A stretch of DNA of 64,000 bases from Acidobacteriaceae bacterium (GTDB lineage: Bacteria; Acidobacteriota; Terriglobia; Terriglobales; Acidobacteriaceae). Each line of letters begins with the position of its first letter. Within the stretch, counting starts at the first letter, position 1. The notes under the pieces were generated by a model that saw nothing but the letters and a program-made list of their open reading frames with translations, was not told the DNA's origin and ran no database searches. Below are positions 1-7,944 of the stretch, in pieces. The stretch lies in NCBI GenBank assembly GCA_003132405.1, contig PKXQ01000118.1, positions 1 through 64,000 of the forward strand, in the 5' to 3' direction. The position numbers and the translations under genes were made by a program.

Positions 1-54
1 AGCGCCGGCTCGCCGCCGGCTGTTGCGCAAATCAATCGTCGTCCTGAGATCCAC

Positions 55-387
55 TCAGTAGTACTGATACAGCTTCTGAAACTTTGCCCGCACCGCCCGG
101 TCTACCTCTTCCACCTTCGAGAGATAAAACTCCCGCACTTGCGACTGATCCGAAACCGGTAGCGATTTATAGAGCGAGCGTGCAGTTCCCGCTTTCTCTT
201 CGGCCGCTGCGTCGATCGCGTTTACTGCGAACACAGCATCCAGATCGCGCACTCGAACGTTGCGGCTATCGAGTTCCTTCAAATACTTTGCGACTCTGTC
301 TGCCGCGAAAGCTCTTACAATCGCGGACTTCAGGTCGTCAAACTCACGTTCCTTCTCGACCTTAATTAAGCCTTGCTCAAACTTCAC
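55..387 (-). CDS. Hypothetical protein, 110 aa, downstream of tRNA-Gly
   Basis: I do not recognise this protein. It begins with GTG (MKFEQ) and has a GGAG-like ribosome site a short way upstream. It is charged and helix-rich (KVEKEREFDD near the start, FYLSKVEEVDRAVRAKF near the end), with no signal peptide or membrane segment, so it is probably a small soluble cytoplasmic protein. It lies about 50 bases downstream of tRNA-Gly(TCC) on the same strand and may be read from the tRNA cluster transcript. The position resembles that of tufB after the tRNA cluster in enterobacteria, but the protein is not EF-Tu. The antisense ORFs over the same bases look like shadows. Confidence 0.6.
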   Translation of the reverse strand: MKFEQGLIKVEKEREFDDLKSAIVRAFAADRVAKYLKELDSRNVRVRDLDAVFAVNAIDAAAEEKAGTARSLYKSLPVSDQSQVREFYLSKVEEVDRAVRAKFQKLYQYY

Positions 388-435
388 CTTTACCGCTCCA
401 TCTGCAGATTCATCTCAAACGCTACGCTCAAACTC

Positions 436-510
436 TGGAGCGGGAGACGGGGATCGAACCCGCGACCAACAGCTTGGAAGGCTGTGACTCTACCACTGAG
501 TTACTCCCGC
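436..510 (-). tRNA. tRNA-Gly(TCC)
   Basis: Cloverleaf read on the minus strand: acceptor GCGGGAG pairs with CTCCCGC, the anticodon loop is CTTCCAA (anticodon TCC), the T-loop is TTCGATC, the discriminator is T and the 3' CCA is encoded. It is the last tRNA of the minus-strand cluster. Confidence 0.95.
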
Positions 511-515
511 CCAAC

Positions 516-546
516 CAGCTGTCAGCTCTCAGCCGTCAGCTGTCAG
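516..546. repeat. Degenerate GTCAGCT short-unit repeat
   Basis: Several near-copies of a 7-bp unit (GTCAGCT, CTCAGCC, GTCAGCT) lie between two tRNA genes. A related GTCAGTT array occurs at 49732-49763, which suggests an interspersed simple-repeat family. Confidence 0.55.
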
Positions 547-562
547 CAAACCCTCAATCTCA

Positions 563-638
<76 letters not shown>

Positions 639-684
639 TCGCCGTACCGCCTAAAACCTACCGCTCAAAATCGTACGCTTAAAA

Positions 685-912
685 TCAGTCTTCAATCGGC
701 TTAGACCCGGCCCGCTCATCCTCGATCCGGGTCCGCCAGTAATACAGTCCCGCCCGAAACGCAAACAATCCGAGGATCAGAAGCGTCCCGGTTCGCAGCC
801 TGATGTTCGCATTCAAGATTTGAATCGGCTCGTCCGACAGCGTGGTCCAAGCCAAAATGCCGAGCACCGCATAAGCCACCAACGCCAGCACGAACTTCTT
901 CTTGATCGTCAC
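685..912 (-). CDS. Small predicted membrane protein, 75 aa
   Basis: Unrecognised small protein with two likely membrane segments (FVLALVAYAVLGILAW and TGTLLILGLFAFRAGLYYW) and a charged C-terminus. The ORF track starts it at 945, but that GTG lies inside the 3' end of tRNA-Tyr. The GTG at 912 (reading MTIKKK) starts just outside the tRNA and gives a normal positive N-terminus before the first membrane segment, so I prefer it. It sits between tRNA-Tyr and tRNA-Thr(GGT) on the same strand and may be co-transcribed with them. It does not look like SecE, which is often found near such clusters. Confidence 0.6.
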   Translation of the reverse strand: MTIKKKFVLALVAYAVLGILAWTTLSDEPIQILNANIRLRTGTLLILGLFAFRAGLYYWRTRIEDERAGSKPIED

Positions 913-937
913 TGCTTTGCCATCAACCACTTGACTC

Positions 938-1025
938 TGGTGCACAGGGGAGGATTCGAACCTCCGTACCTCCTGAGAGGGACAGATTTACAGTCTGTTG
1001 GCTTTAACCACTCACCCACCTGTGC
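938..1025 (-). tRNA. tRNA-Tyr(GTA)
   Basis: Class II tRNA on the minus strand: acceptor GCACAGG/CCTGTGC, anticodon arm CAGACTGTAAATCTG (anticodon GTA), a long variable arm, T-loop TTCGAAT, discriminator A and encoded CCA. Confidence 0.95.
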
Positions 1026-1219
1026 AAATCCGAAAACACCGCTGTGCGCAAACCACAACTTCGACACAGGACAGCAAACTCTCAGCTCGGGAAACTGAAT
1101 GCGAGAACTCCCGCCTGACACCTACACTCGCCGGAAAATAAACTGAAGGAGTGCTTTCAAACTGCGCCGCCAGCGCGCGTTGCCGCCTAAACCTCGCTGT
1201 TTCCGGAATCTTGTTTATC

Positions 1220-1295
1220 TGGAGCTGGCGAAGGGAATCGAACCCCCGACCCTCTGATTACAAATCAGATGCTCTACCGACTGAGCTACGCCAGC
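1220..1295 (-). tRNA. tRNA-Thr(TGT)
   Basis: Minus-strand cloverleaf: acceptor GCTGGCG/CGCCAGC, anticodon arm CTGAT-TTGTAAT-CAG with anticodon TGT, T-loop TTCGATT, discriminator T and encoded CCA. It is the first tRNA of the cluster, so the cluster promoter should lie in 1296-1515. Confidence 0.95.
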
Positions 1296-1515
1296 AGGTG
1301 GAAGCGGGTCCTTTCGGACACAATACTTCCCTGTTCCCTTCCTGATGTCCGGGACAATTATTTAAGTTATCACAAGGGCAAATGGCGTGCAACCGAAGTC
1401 CTGCATCGACCGCGTTTGTGCGCCCTGTCGCAACTCCCGGCATGGCAAGCGGGTGCTATCATTATCCCGCTCACCGCATCGTCACAGCGGATGAGCGGAA
1501 CATCCCCCAAATTCG

Positions 1516-2598
1516 ATGCGCATTCGACGCCGCCTCCCCATCTTTGTTGTTCTGTTGCTGATTGTTGCGGCTGTTGCTCTGATAATCACGCTGCGCAAGC
1601 ACGCTCCGCCGGAAGCAGCTCGGTTGCTTCCGGGAGCGGACGGTTTCTTCTACGTCAATCTTCAATGGATTCGGACCTTCAATGCCGCCGGTCATCTGCC
1701 TCCGGTTTCGCGCGAGCCGGAATATCAGAATTTTGTCGAAGAGACGAGTTTCCAGTGGGAGCGCGACTTGGAGCAGGCCGCCTTCGCCATACACTACCCG
1801 CAGAGTTGGGGAAAGGCGGGCTCCGGCACGCCTTCGGAGCTGCGCTTCTCCGAGGTCTTCGTCGGCAAGTTCGATTCGGCCCGCCTGACCGCGTATCTCA
1901 AGAAGCTGTCTTCTTCCATCGACGATTACCGCGGCTTTGAGATCTACAACATTCCGCTAGAAGGACGCACGGTGCGTGTGGTCATTCTGAATTACGACAG
2001 TGTCGCGGTCTCGAACCATCCCAATCCTGAAGTGATTCGCGGCATTCTCGACCGGTCACGCAAACTGGCGTCGCCGTTCGGCGGGCCATGGTTGCTGCGA
2101 AAGTTCTATAAGGAAGTTCCGCTGGCGAGCCTGTCGTTTGCGGTGCTGCGCGTGACGCCCGAGATGGGATCGCTGGACGGATTGGGCAGTTGGAGTTTCT
2201 TGTTTCCGAAGCCTGCCGTGGCGGTCATTTCCGCGCGCTATCTTCGCGCTCTGCACCTGCGCGCCGTGGCCTTCACCGATAGCGATGCCGACGCGCAGGC
2301 CATCACCGAGAAGACGGCCACTTTTCTCAGCCTGTTTCACGCCGCCGAGGGCAGCGTCGGCGTGCACGGCACGGATCCGGATGTAAAAAACTTCTTCGAC
2401 AGCCTCAAAGTGCAGCAGTCGGGCGATCGAGCCATTCTCACAGCCGTAGTGCCCGCCGGATTTTTTCAAAAAGTATTAAGCGATGCGCCGCCGGAAGTGG
2501 TTGCGCCGATTCCGCCGCCCCCGACAAATACTCCCGCCCCTTCCCCGCGAAAAGCCTCGCCTGCCAAAAAGCCGCAGAGTCCAACCTCACCAAAATAA
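1516..2598 (+). CDS. Hypothetical membrane-anchored protein, 360 aa
   Basis: Not assigned to a named family. The N-terminus (MRIRRRLP, then FVVLLLIVAAVALIITL) is a membrane anchor or uncleaved signal, so the bulk is probably periplasmic. The body has mixed alpha/beta character with a repeated 'GADGFFYVNLQW' and 'FVGKFDS' style. The last ~40 residues are Pro/Lys-rich (PPPPTNTPAPSPRK), suggesting a flexible tail. It runs opposite to the tRNA cluster and convergent with the receptor gene downstream. No operon partner is visible. Confidence 0.7.
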   Translation: MRIRRRLPIFVVLLLIVAAVALIITLRKHAPPEAARLLPGADGFFYVNLQWIRTFNAAGHLPPVSREPEYQNFVEETSFQWERDLEQAAFAIHYPQSWGKAGSGTPSELRFSEVFVGKFDSARLTAYLKKLSSSIDDYRGFEIYNIPLEGRTVRVVILNYDSVAVSNHPNPEVIRGILDRSRKLASPFGGPWLLRKFYKEVPLASLSFAVLRVTPEMGSLDGLGSWSFLFPKPAVAVISARYLRALHLRAVAFTDSDADAQAITEKTATFLSLFHAAEGSVGVHGTDPDVKNFFDSLKVQQSGDRAILTAVVPAGFFQKVLSDAPPEVVAPIPPPPTNTPAPSPRKASPAKKPQSPTSPK

Positions 2599-2675
2599 AA
2601 GTCGCGTGCGGATTCCGCGCCAGCCTATTGGCGCGAAGGAAATGAATGCGCGGAGCAGACGCGTCGAGAACGCAA

Positions 2676-2711
2676 ATAAGAAAAGGCGCACCCGAAATTC
2701 GAGTGCGCCTT
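2676..2711 (-). terminator. Intrinsic terminator of the first TonB receptor gene
   Basis: Perfect 9-bp stem AAGGCGCAC/GTGCGCCTT with an 11-nt loop. Read on the minus strand it is followed by TTCTTATTT, so it terminates the minus-strand receptor gene ending at 2734. Confidence 0.75.
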
Positions 2712-2733
2712 GGGGAAGGGCCGGACGCTGTAA

Positions 2734-5700
2734 CTAGAAGCTGAAGCGAGCCCCCAGAGTCAGCACACGGGCGGCAAGCGCGCTAGAAATCGTGCCGAAG
2801 TTTGAGTTTGCAATATTGTTCGAGATGCTACCCGGGCTCAGGTTCAAATTGTTGAAGACGTTGAAGGCATCCATTCGCAGCTCAAACCTGGCGTTTTCTC
2901 CCAGTACCGGCATCTTCGGCAGGCCAAAGCCCTTGGAGATCGTCAAATCCACGTCCTTATATCCTGGAACCGTGAGCGAGTTACGGTAAACGCCGGGATT
3001 CTGAGGAAGCGCGGTTCCACCGCACGTGGCCGGGGCTTTGCAGTTGTAGGCAGTATAAGTCGGCGTCGAGAAATAGGCCGCGCCGCCGTTGGGAAAGTTC
3101 TGGCTGGGACCGGCTGCAGTCTGTTCGAATGCTTCATTGCTTGTGCCGTGGCCAGCGCCACCCAGATAACCCGCAGGAAACAAGCTGGAATAACCGCAAT
3201 TCCCGCAATACAGCTGTCCGCCCTGGACGCTTACCATAGGACTCCATGGAAATCCGGAGTGCCAGTTGAAAATACCACTAAGCGACCAGCCCCCAGCGAT
3301 TTTGTCGACCCAACTGTTGCCGCCGCGAAAAAACGTCGGTTGCCACATGCCAAACACTTTGAATGCATTGGTGACGTTATAGTCGGAGCGTCCGTAGCTG
3401 AGGGTGGGATCGTACGGATAGGGCTGCTCCGAGTAGGGCGCGGAGCTGGTGTCCATGCTCCTCGACCATGTGTATTGAGCATCGGCCATGAACTGGCGCG
3501 AGAACTGATGCTTCAATTCTGCGAGCATAGCGTTGTAATTGCCGCGGCCATTCACGCCCCAGTAGTCGTTTCCGCTGAGTTGCGGATTCAGTGCGTCTCC
3601 TTGTACTGCAGGCACTGCCAGTGGGTTCTCGTGAAAGTAGATGTTTCGCGATAAGCTTCCCTGATATCCCAGTGACATTACGTACTGGTGACCGAGCTCG
3701 TACTGCATATCGAAGGAGTAATGATGAGTCCGCATCGTGGGAAGGGTGTTGGGAAAGATTTCGACGCCGGTCGAACCGGTGGTCGGCAACCCATTGGGAC
3801 CTAAAGGGGACTTCACATTCGGGTTCGCTGGATAGCCGTAAAGGTTGGTCGGGCTGTTGGAAAGAGCGTAGAAGATTCCAGGATTAATCGCGGACGGGGA
3901 TGGAGAGGTAAAACCCGGAAATACCACCAGCCCCGGATTTTGGTCGATATTGGCCGAGATCGCAATCTCTTCCTGGTTATAGTTCAGACCGTAACCGCCG
4001 CGGAACACGAGCCGGCTGTTAAATTTACTCGGGCTCCATGCAAAACCGATTTCAGGACCGAAGTTATCTTTCTGCGCGTTCCAGGAGTCTCCCTTGCTGA
4101 CGGTCAAGCCGGTCAGATAGTCCGACCCGGCACCCGGTGTGGCCCGGTACATGTTGTTCTGCTTGGAAGAGAGCGGGCCAAAATAAGACCAACGCAATCC
4201 GAGATTGATGGTGAGGTTCGGTCGCAGCTTAATATCATCCTGGCCAAAGAAACCTATGAGGTTTTCGCGGTCGTCCTGGCGCAACGTTGTGGGCACACCA
4301 GTATTAGGATCGAAGCCCCCGCCCTCGCTGTGCGGCGCATCATTCAGGAAGTCCCACATGTTATAGAAGCTATAGTTGGGAACGCCGTTATAAGTCTGCT
4401 CTTGCAGGTAAAACAGACGAGTAGCCTCACCGCCAAACTTTATGGTATGGCGTCCGAAAATTTTGGTAGCCACGTCTTTGTAGCTGTAAGTCCACTGATT
4501 GAGGATGTTGCCAACACTCGGTCCGAATTGTTCCGGCGTGATGCTGCCAATTAGACCGATGTCGTCCACGGGAAATCCAACCGGCGACTGCTGGTTGTCT
4601 GAAACCTCGTTATAGCGCCACCCGGCAGCATTGGCGCGAAGTTCATTGAGCAAGGTCGGCGAGAACGTGTGGTTCCAGATGACGGAAAACGCATCGTTGA
4701 CTTGGCTGTGATGGAGGGTGTCGTAGGCACGATTGCCATTGAGTCTACTGGACGTGAGTGGAACCCAGTAGATGGCAAATCCAATGCGGTCCCTTGCGGT
4801 GACATCTGCATCAAGGCGGCCGTTGTACTGCGCTGCATTAAAGGTTGTCGGATTCGACGTGATGTAGTCCGCAATATCTGGCGTTGTACCTAGGGGGCTA
4901 CCCGCCGTTCCGCAGCCTGTGCCAGCGCCGCCGCAGCCCGGATTGCCAGGCTCCGTCCAGCCCAGATCCTGCGTACCCACACCCGTGGTCAATGGGGTGC
5001 CGAGATTGAGACCGCCCGCTACGGTTGCACAGTTTACACCTTCGATCAGGCCGGCGCTCCCGCAGTTAGTGTTCGGGACGAGGCCGAGATTGACCACGCC
5101 ATTCCCGGGAAAGCTGAGATACTTCGCTGCAATGGGCCCCCCGCCGGTCGCCAGGGCATCAAACTGCGGAGTATCGTACCATCCGCTGCCGATAACATTC
5201 GCATTGGGCTCGCGCACGGTCTCATAATTGAAGAAGGCGAAGATCTTATTCTTCCAAATGGGGCCGCCGACGCTGCCGCCGAACTGATTGAACTTACTGT
5301 CATCCCGTTGTGATCTAGTACCATAGCCAAAGTACGGCTGATAGGCGTTCAGGTTCGGTTGGTGAGTGGTGAAGAAGAGGCTGCCGTGGTAGTCGTTGGT
5401 GCCGCTTTTGGAAGTGATCTGAACTTGTGCGCCTGTGAAGCGGCCGTCCTCGGCATCATAACTGTTGGTGACAACTTTTACGTCGCTGACTGAATCTTCT
5501 GACGGGGTGATGACCGTTGCACCTCCCCAGACGGCGCTGGTAGTGCTGATGCCGTCAATCGAAACGCCGGTGTTCTGAGCCTGGTTGCCGTTGGAATAAC
5601 CCTGAACAAGATTTTCGGTCGCGAAGATCCCAGTCGATCCACCCGAAGACGTGGGTTGACTCTGTGTGCCGGGAAGAGTGTATTGCCCGCCACCGCCGGC

Positions 5701-6219
5701 TTGCGAACCATCGTTGAACATGCCGGGAGCTAGTTGCGTAAGTTTGGTGACGTCGCGGCCGAAGGATGGCATGTGCTGGATCTGGTTATCGGTGACGACG
5801 CCGTTGAGCGAAGCGCTTTCGGTATCGAGCGCGGGTAGCGCCGATGCGTCAACGTTTACGGTTGTCGATGCGGAGCCGATCGCAAGCACCACATTGAGAG
5901 CGTTCGCTTGATCGGGAATCAGGTCGATATGGTCGAGGAATTTCTTCTGAAAGCCGTTTTTTTCAACTTCCAACTGGAAGGTTGCGGCGGCGGCTAGAGC
6001 GTTGAAGTTGAACACGCCGGCTGCATCGCTCGTCCTGACTTGCTTTTCGCCGGTCGCGGGATTGATCAGCGTGAGAGTGGCGCCTGAAACGACCGCGCCC
6101 GTGGAATCGGTCACCACGCCCTGAATGGAAGTTCGATACTGCGCCTGGACTAATGCGGTCGATGCAACGATGCTGACGATCAGCAGTGCGACGCGGACTG
6201 CCAAAGTGGAACGCCTCAT
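2734..6219 (-). CDS. Oar-type TonB-dependent receptor, 1161 aa
   Basis: Predicted outer-membrane beta-barrel transporter. It has a signal peptide ending near ALVQAQ, then a carboxypeptidase-regulatory-like beta-sandwich (about residues 28-115: IQGVVTDSTGAVVSGATL), then a plug-like region and a long barrel ending in ...GARFSF, whose terminal Phe fits recognition by the BAM complex. The length (over 1100 aa) is typical of the acidobacterial Oar/OmpA-like receptors rather than of siderophore receptors. The start has a strong GAGGAG site. It is transcribed divergently from the downstream glycosidase genes, with the LacI gene between, so its ligand is plausibly an oligosaccharide; this is inference from context. 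CTAAATCG-type dyads lie just upstream of it. Confidence 0.88.
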   Translation of the reverse strand: MRRSTLAVRVALLIVSIVASTALVQAQYRTSIQGVVTDSTGAVVSGATLTLINPATGEKQVRTSDAAGVFNFNALAAAATFQLEVEKNGFQKKFLDHIDLIPDQANALNVVLAIGSASTTVNVDASALPALDTESASLNGVVTDNQIQHMPSFGRDVTKLTQLAPGMFNDGSQAGGGGQYTLPGTQSQPTSSGGSTGIFATENLVQGYSNGNQAQNTGVSIDGISTTSAVWGGATVITPSEDSVSDVKVVTNSYDAEDGRFTGAQVQITSKSGTNDYHGSLFFTTHQPNLNAYQPYFGYGTRSQRDDSKFNQFGGSVGGPIWKNKIFAFFNYETVREPNANVIGSGWYDTPQFDALATGGGPIAAKYLSFPGNGVVNLGLVPNTNCGSAGLIEGVNCATVAGGLNLGTPLTTGVGTQDLGWTEPGNPGCGGAGTGCGTAGSPLGTTPDIADYITSNPTTFNAAQYNGRLDADVTARDRIGFAIYWVPLTSSRLNGNRAYDTLHHSQVNDAFSVIWNHTFSPTLLNELRANAAGWRYNEVSDNQQSPVGFPVDDIGLIGSITPEQFGPSVGNILNQWTYSYKDVATKIFGRHTIKFGGEATRLFYLQEQTYNGVPNYSFYNMWDFLNDAPHSEGGGFDPNTGVPTTLRQDDRENLIGFFGQDDIKLRPNLTINLGLRWSYFGPLSSKQNNMYRATPGAGSDYLTGLTVSKGDSWNAQKDNFGPEIGFAWSPSKFNSRLVFRGGYGLNYNQEEIAISANIDQNPGLVVFPGFTSPSPSAINPGIFYALSNSPTNLYGYPANPNVKSPLGPNGLPTTGSTGVEIFPNTLPTMRTHHYSFDMQYELGHQYVMSLGYQGSLSRNIYFHENPLAVPAVQGDALNPQLSGNDYWGVNGRGNYNAMLAELKHQFSRQFMADAQYTWSRSMDTSSAPYSEQPYPYDPTLSYGRSDYNVTNAFKVFGMWQPTFFRGGNSWVDKIAGGWSLSGIFNWHSGFPWSPMVSVQGGQLYCGNCGYSSLFPAGYLGGAGHGTSNEAFEQTAAGPSQNFPNGGAAYFSTPTYTAYNCKAPATCGGTALPQNPGVYRNSLTVPGYKDVDLTISKGFGLPKMPVLGENARFELRMDAFNVFNNLNLSPGSISNNIANSNFGTISSALAARVLTLGARFSF

Positions 6220-6474
6220 GGAATTCTCCTCAGATCAAAAAGTGCGTTTGCTAAATCTCAGTTGATGCACTAAATAACTACGCCATTTTGCGAGAAGCTG
6301 AGTTATGCAATCCAACACCCTAGTCATCCAGGCGTCGGTCGGTCTGTGCAAAATTGCTCACTTCCCCAAACGTTCTGGCGGCGGATTCCCAACTTGATAC
6401 GACTGAATTCCTCCACGACCGCCCTGGATTTTGCCAAACTATCGTGACGCTCTTGCAAACCATGTACCACTTCT

Positions 6475-6503
6475 TACTAAATCGGTAAAAAAGCGATTTA
6501 GTA
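6475..6503. promoter_or_regulatory. Inverted repeat, candidate LacI-family operator
   Basis: Perfect 10-bp arms TACTAAATCG and CGATTTAGTA separated by 9 bases, in the spacer between the receptor gene and the end of the LacI gene. GCGATTTAGT recurs before the GH3 gene at 7899-7908. The neighbouring LacI protein is the obvious candidate binder. Confidence 0.5.
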
Positions 6504-6530
6504 GAGGTTCATCGCATATCTATCACAGCG

Positions 6531-6540
6531 CTAAATTTAG
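6531..6540. promoter_or_regulatory. CTAAATTTAG palindrome, second operator candidate
   Basis: A 10-bp perfect palindrome sharing the CTAAAT half-site with the larger inverted repeat 28 bases away. It may be a second half of a composite operator. The rest of the 6220-6645 spacer shows no gene. Confidence 0.35.
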
Positions 6541-6645
6541 ACGGGCAGGCGGGCGGGAGACAAGCGTCGTTCTCAAGATCACGCCTATGGAACTCCGCTC
6601 GTCTCTATGAAAATGCGGAGATTGCTATGAGAAGCGATAGGTTGG

Positions 6646-7761
6646 TTAAGGCCGCCACTTCGCCGTCACGAGAGTTCCGGTGGGCACGGGATAGGTTGTT
6701 TCTCGTATCACCAGTTCGGGTTCCACAATGTGTTGATCGCGAAGCTCAGATCCGGGGCGGTTGATGCGCTTGAGAAGAATTTCGGCGGCAGCCCTCCCCA
6801 TCTCGCGCAAGGGCTGGCGCACAGTGGTTAATCCAGGATTCTGGAAAGCGGCACTTTGAATGTCGTCGAATCCAATGACGGATACATCTTCTGGAACCTG
6901 CTTGCCAGCTTCACGCAGGGCGCGAATCGCGCCCATGGCAGAAATATCATTGAAGGCGAAGAGCGCGGAGAACGGATTGCGCGATGCCAACAGAACCTTG
7001 GTCGCGATGTAGCCAAGCTGTGGTGACGGCGAATCGCCTTGGAGTTGGGTGACAAGGCGGGGATTGATCTTCAAGCCAAGCTGCTGAGCGACATGTTCGA
7101 TATTCGACCAGCGAACCTCCGTATCGGAGCTGAACTCCTGGCCCTTCATGAAGGCGATGCGGCGGTGACCGAGGTGAAAGAGGTGCTTCAATGCTAGCTC
7201 CGCGGCCCGTTGGTGGTTAAGCACAATATTGGTGACGCCCTTGACTTCGTTGTGCCCGGAGACGGTGACAACCGGCACGGAAAGGTTGAGATGCCAGGGA
7301 GTATCGACGGCGATGAGGCCGTCGACCGAGCGTTCGAGGAACATGCGCGGATATTCGTCGATGAGATCGGAGCGGTGCCGGTGACTGGCAACGAAGTAGA
7401 AGTAGCCCTCCTGGAGCAGGTAGTCTTCGACCCCGCTCATGACGGAGGCGGAGTATCCCTCACTAACTTCCGGGACGATGACGCCGATGGTGAAACTGCG
7501 CTGGGTACGGAGCGAACGGGCAAAGAAATTGGCTCGGTACTTGAACTTGCGGGCAGCGGCAAAGATGCGATCCTTAGTATCCTGAGGAATGGAATCGGCT
7601 ACGCTGGAGCGATTGATGACCAGAGAGACGGTAGCCGGGGAGAGATCGAGATGCTCGGCCAGTTTCTTGAGGCTCATGGGACGCCGGGTGGAGTGCGCGG
7701 CGGATTCGCTGGACGACTTCGGTTTCGATTTCTTAATTGCCACCGGCGCAGTCTCGCACAA
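6646..7761 (-). CDS. LacI-family transcriptional regulator, 371 aa
   Basis: DNA-binding repressor with an N-terminal helix-turn-helix (SLKKLAEHLDLSPATVSLVI, about residues 30-50) after a basic extension, then a periplasmic-binding-protein-like sensor domain (IGVIVPEVSEGYSASVMSGV; VIGFDDIQSAAFQNPGLTTV near the C-terminus). This arrangement is standard for LacI/GalR proteins. The N-terminal ~28 residues are longer than usual; a GTG at 7743 (MAIKKSK) is an alternative start. It lies between the receptor gene and the divergent GH3-GH39 genes, so it probably controls both, with a sugar or oligosaccharide as effector. Confidence 0.92.
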   Translation of the reverse strand: MCETAPVAIKKSKPKSSSESAAHSTRRPMSLKKLAEHLDLSPATVSLVINRSSVADSIPQDTKDRIFAAARKFKYRANFFARSLRTQRSFTIGVIVPEVSEGYSASVMSGVEDYLLQEGYFYFVASHRHRSDLIDEYPRMFLERSVDGLIAVDTPWHLNLSVPVVTVSGHNEVKGVTNIVLNHQRAAELALKHLFHLGHRRIAFMKGQEFSSDTEVRWSNIEHVAQQLGLKINPRLVTQLQGDSPSPQLGYIATKVLLASRNPFSALFAFNDISAMGAIRALREAGKQVPEDVSVIGFDDIQSAAFQNPGLTTVRQPLREMGRAAAEILLKRINRPGSELRDQHIVEPELVIRETTYPVPTGTLVTAKWRP

Positions 7762-7891
7762 TGAAATCGCGGGGGCAAGCAGAGATCTTGATGCGGTTTA
7801 TGGTCGACCGTTCCTGCGTTATTCATGCTCTTCTTCCTGAACTATTGACAGCGGCGACACGAACGTAGTCTCATACAGACCGTCGTCGTTC

Positions 7892-7909
7892 AACTAACGC
7901 GATTTAGTT
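7892..7909. promoter_or_regulatory. AACTAA-N6-TTAGTT dyad upstream of GH3 gene
   Basis: The dyad contains GCGATTTAGT, also present in the inverted repeat before the receptor gene. It lies 36 bases upstream of the GH3 start, in the divergent LacI/GH3 promoter region (7762-7944), where a repressor could act on both directions. Confidence 0.5.
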
Positions 7910-7944
7910 CAGTACAGAATCGAATTTGTTCGAGGGGTTGAAGA

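Noticed and set aside
4-20. GC hairpin GCCGGC-N5-GCCGGC at the left edge
   Set aside because: No T-tract follows on either strand and the region is cut by the window edge, so I did not call a terminator.
1269-1940. 223-aa plus-strand ORF overlapping tRNA-Thr and the hypothetical gene
   Set aside because: Begins inside a tRNA gene and conflicts with the better-supported ORF at 1516.
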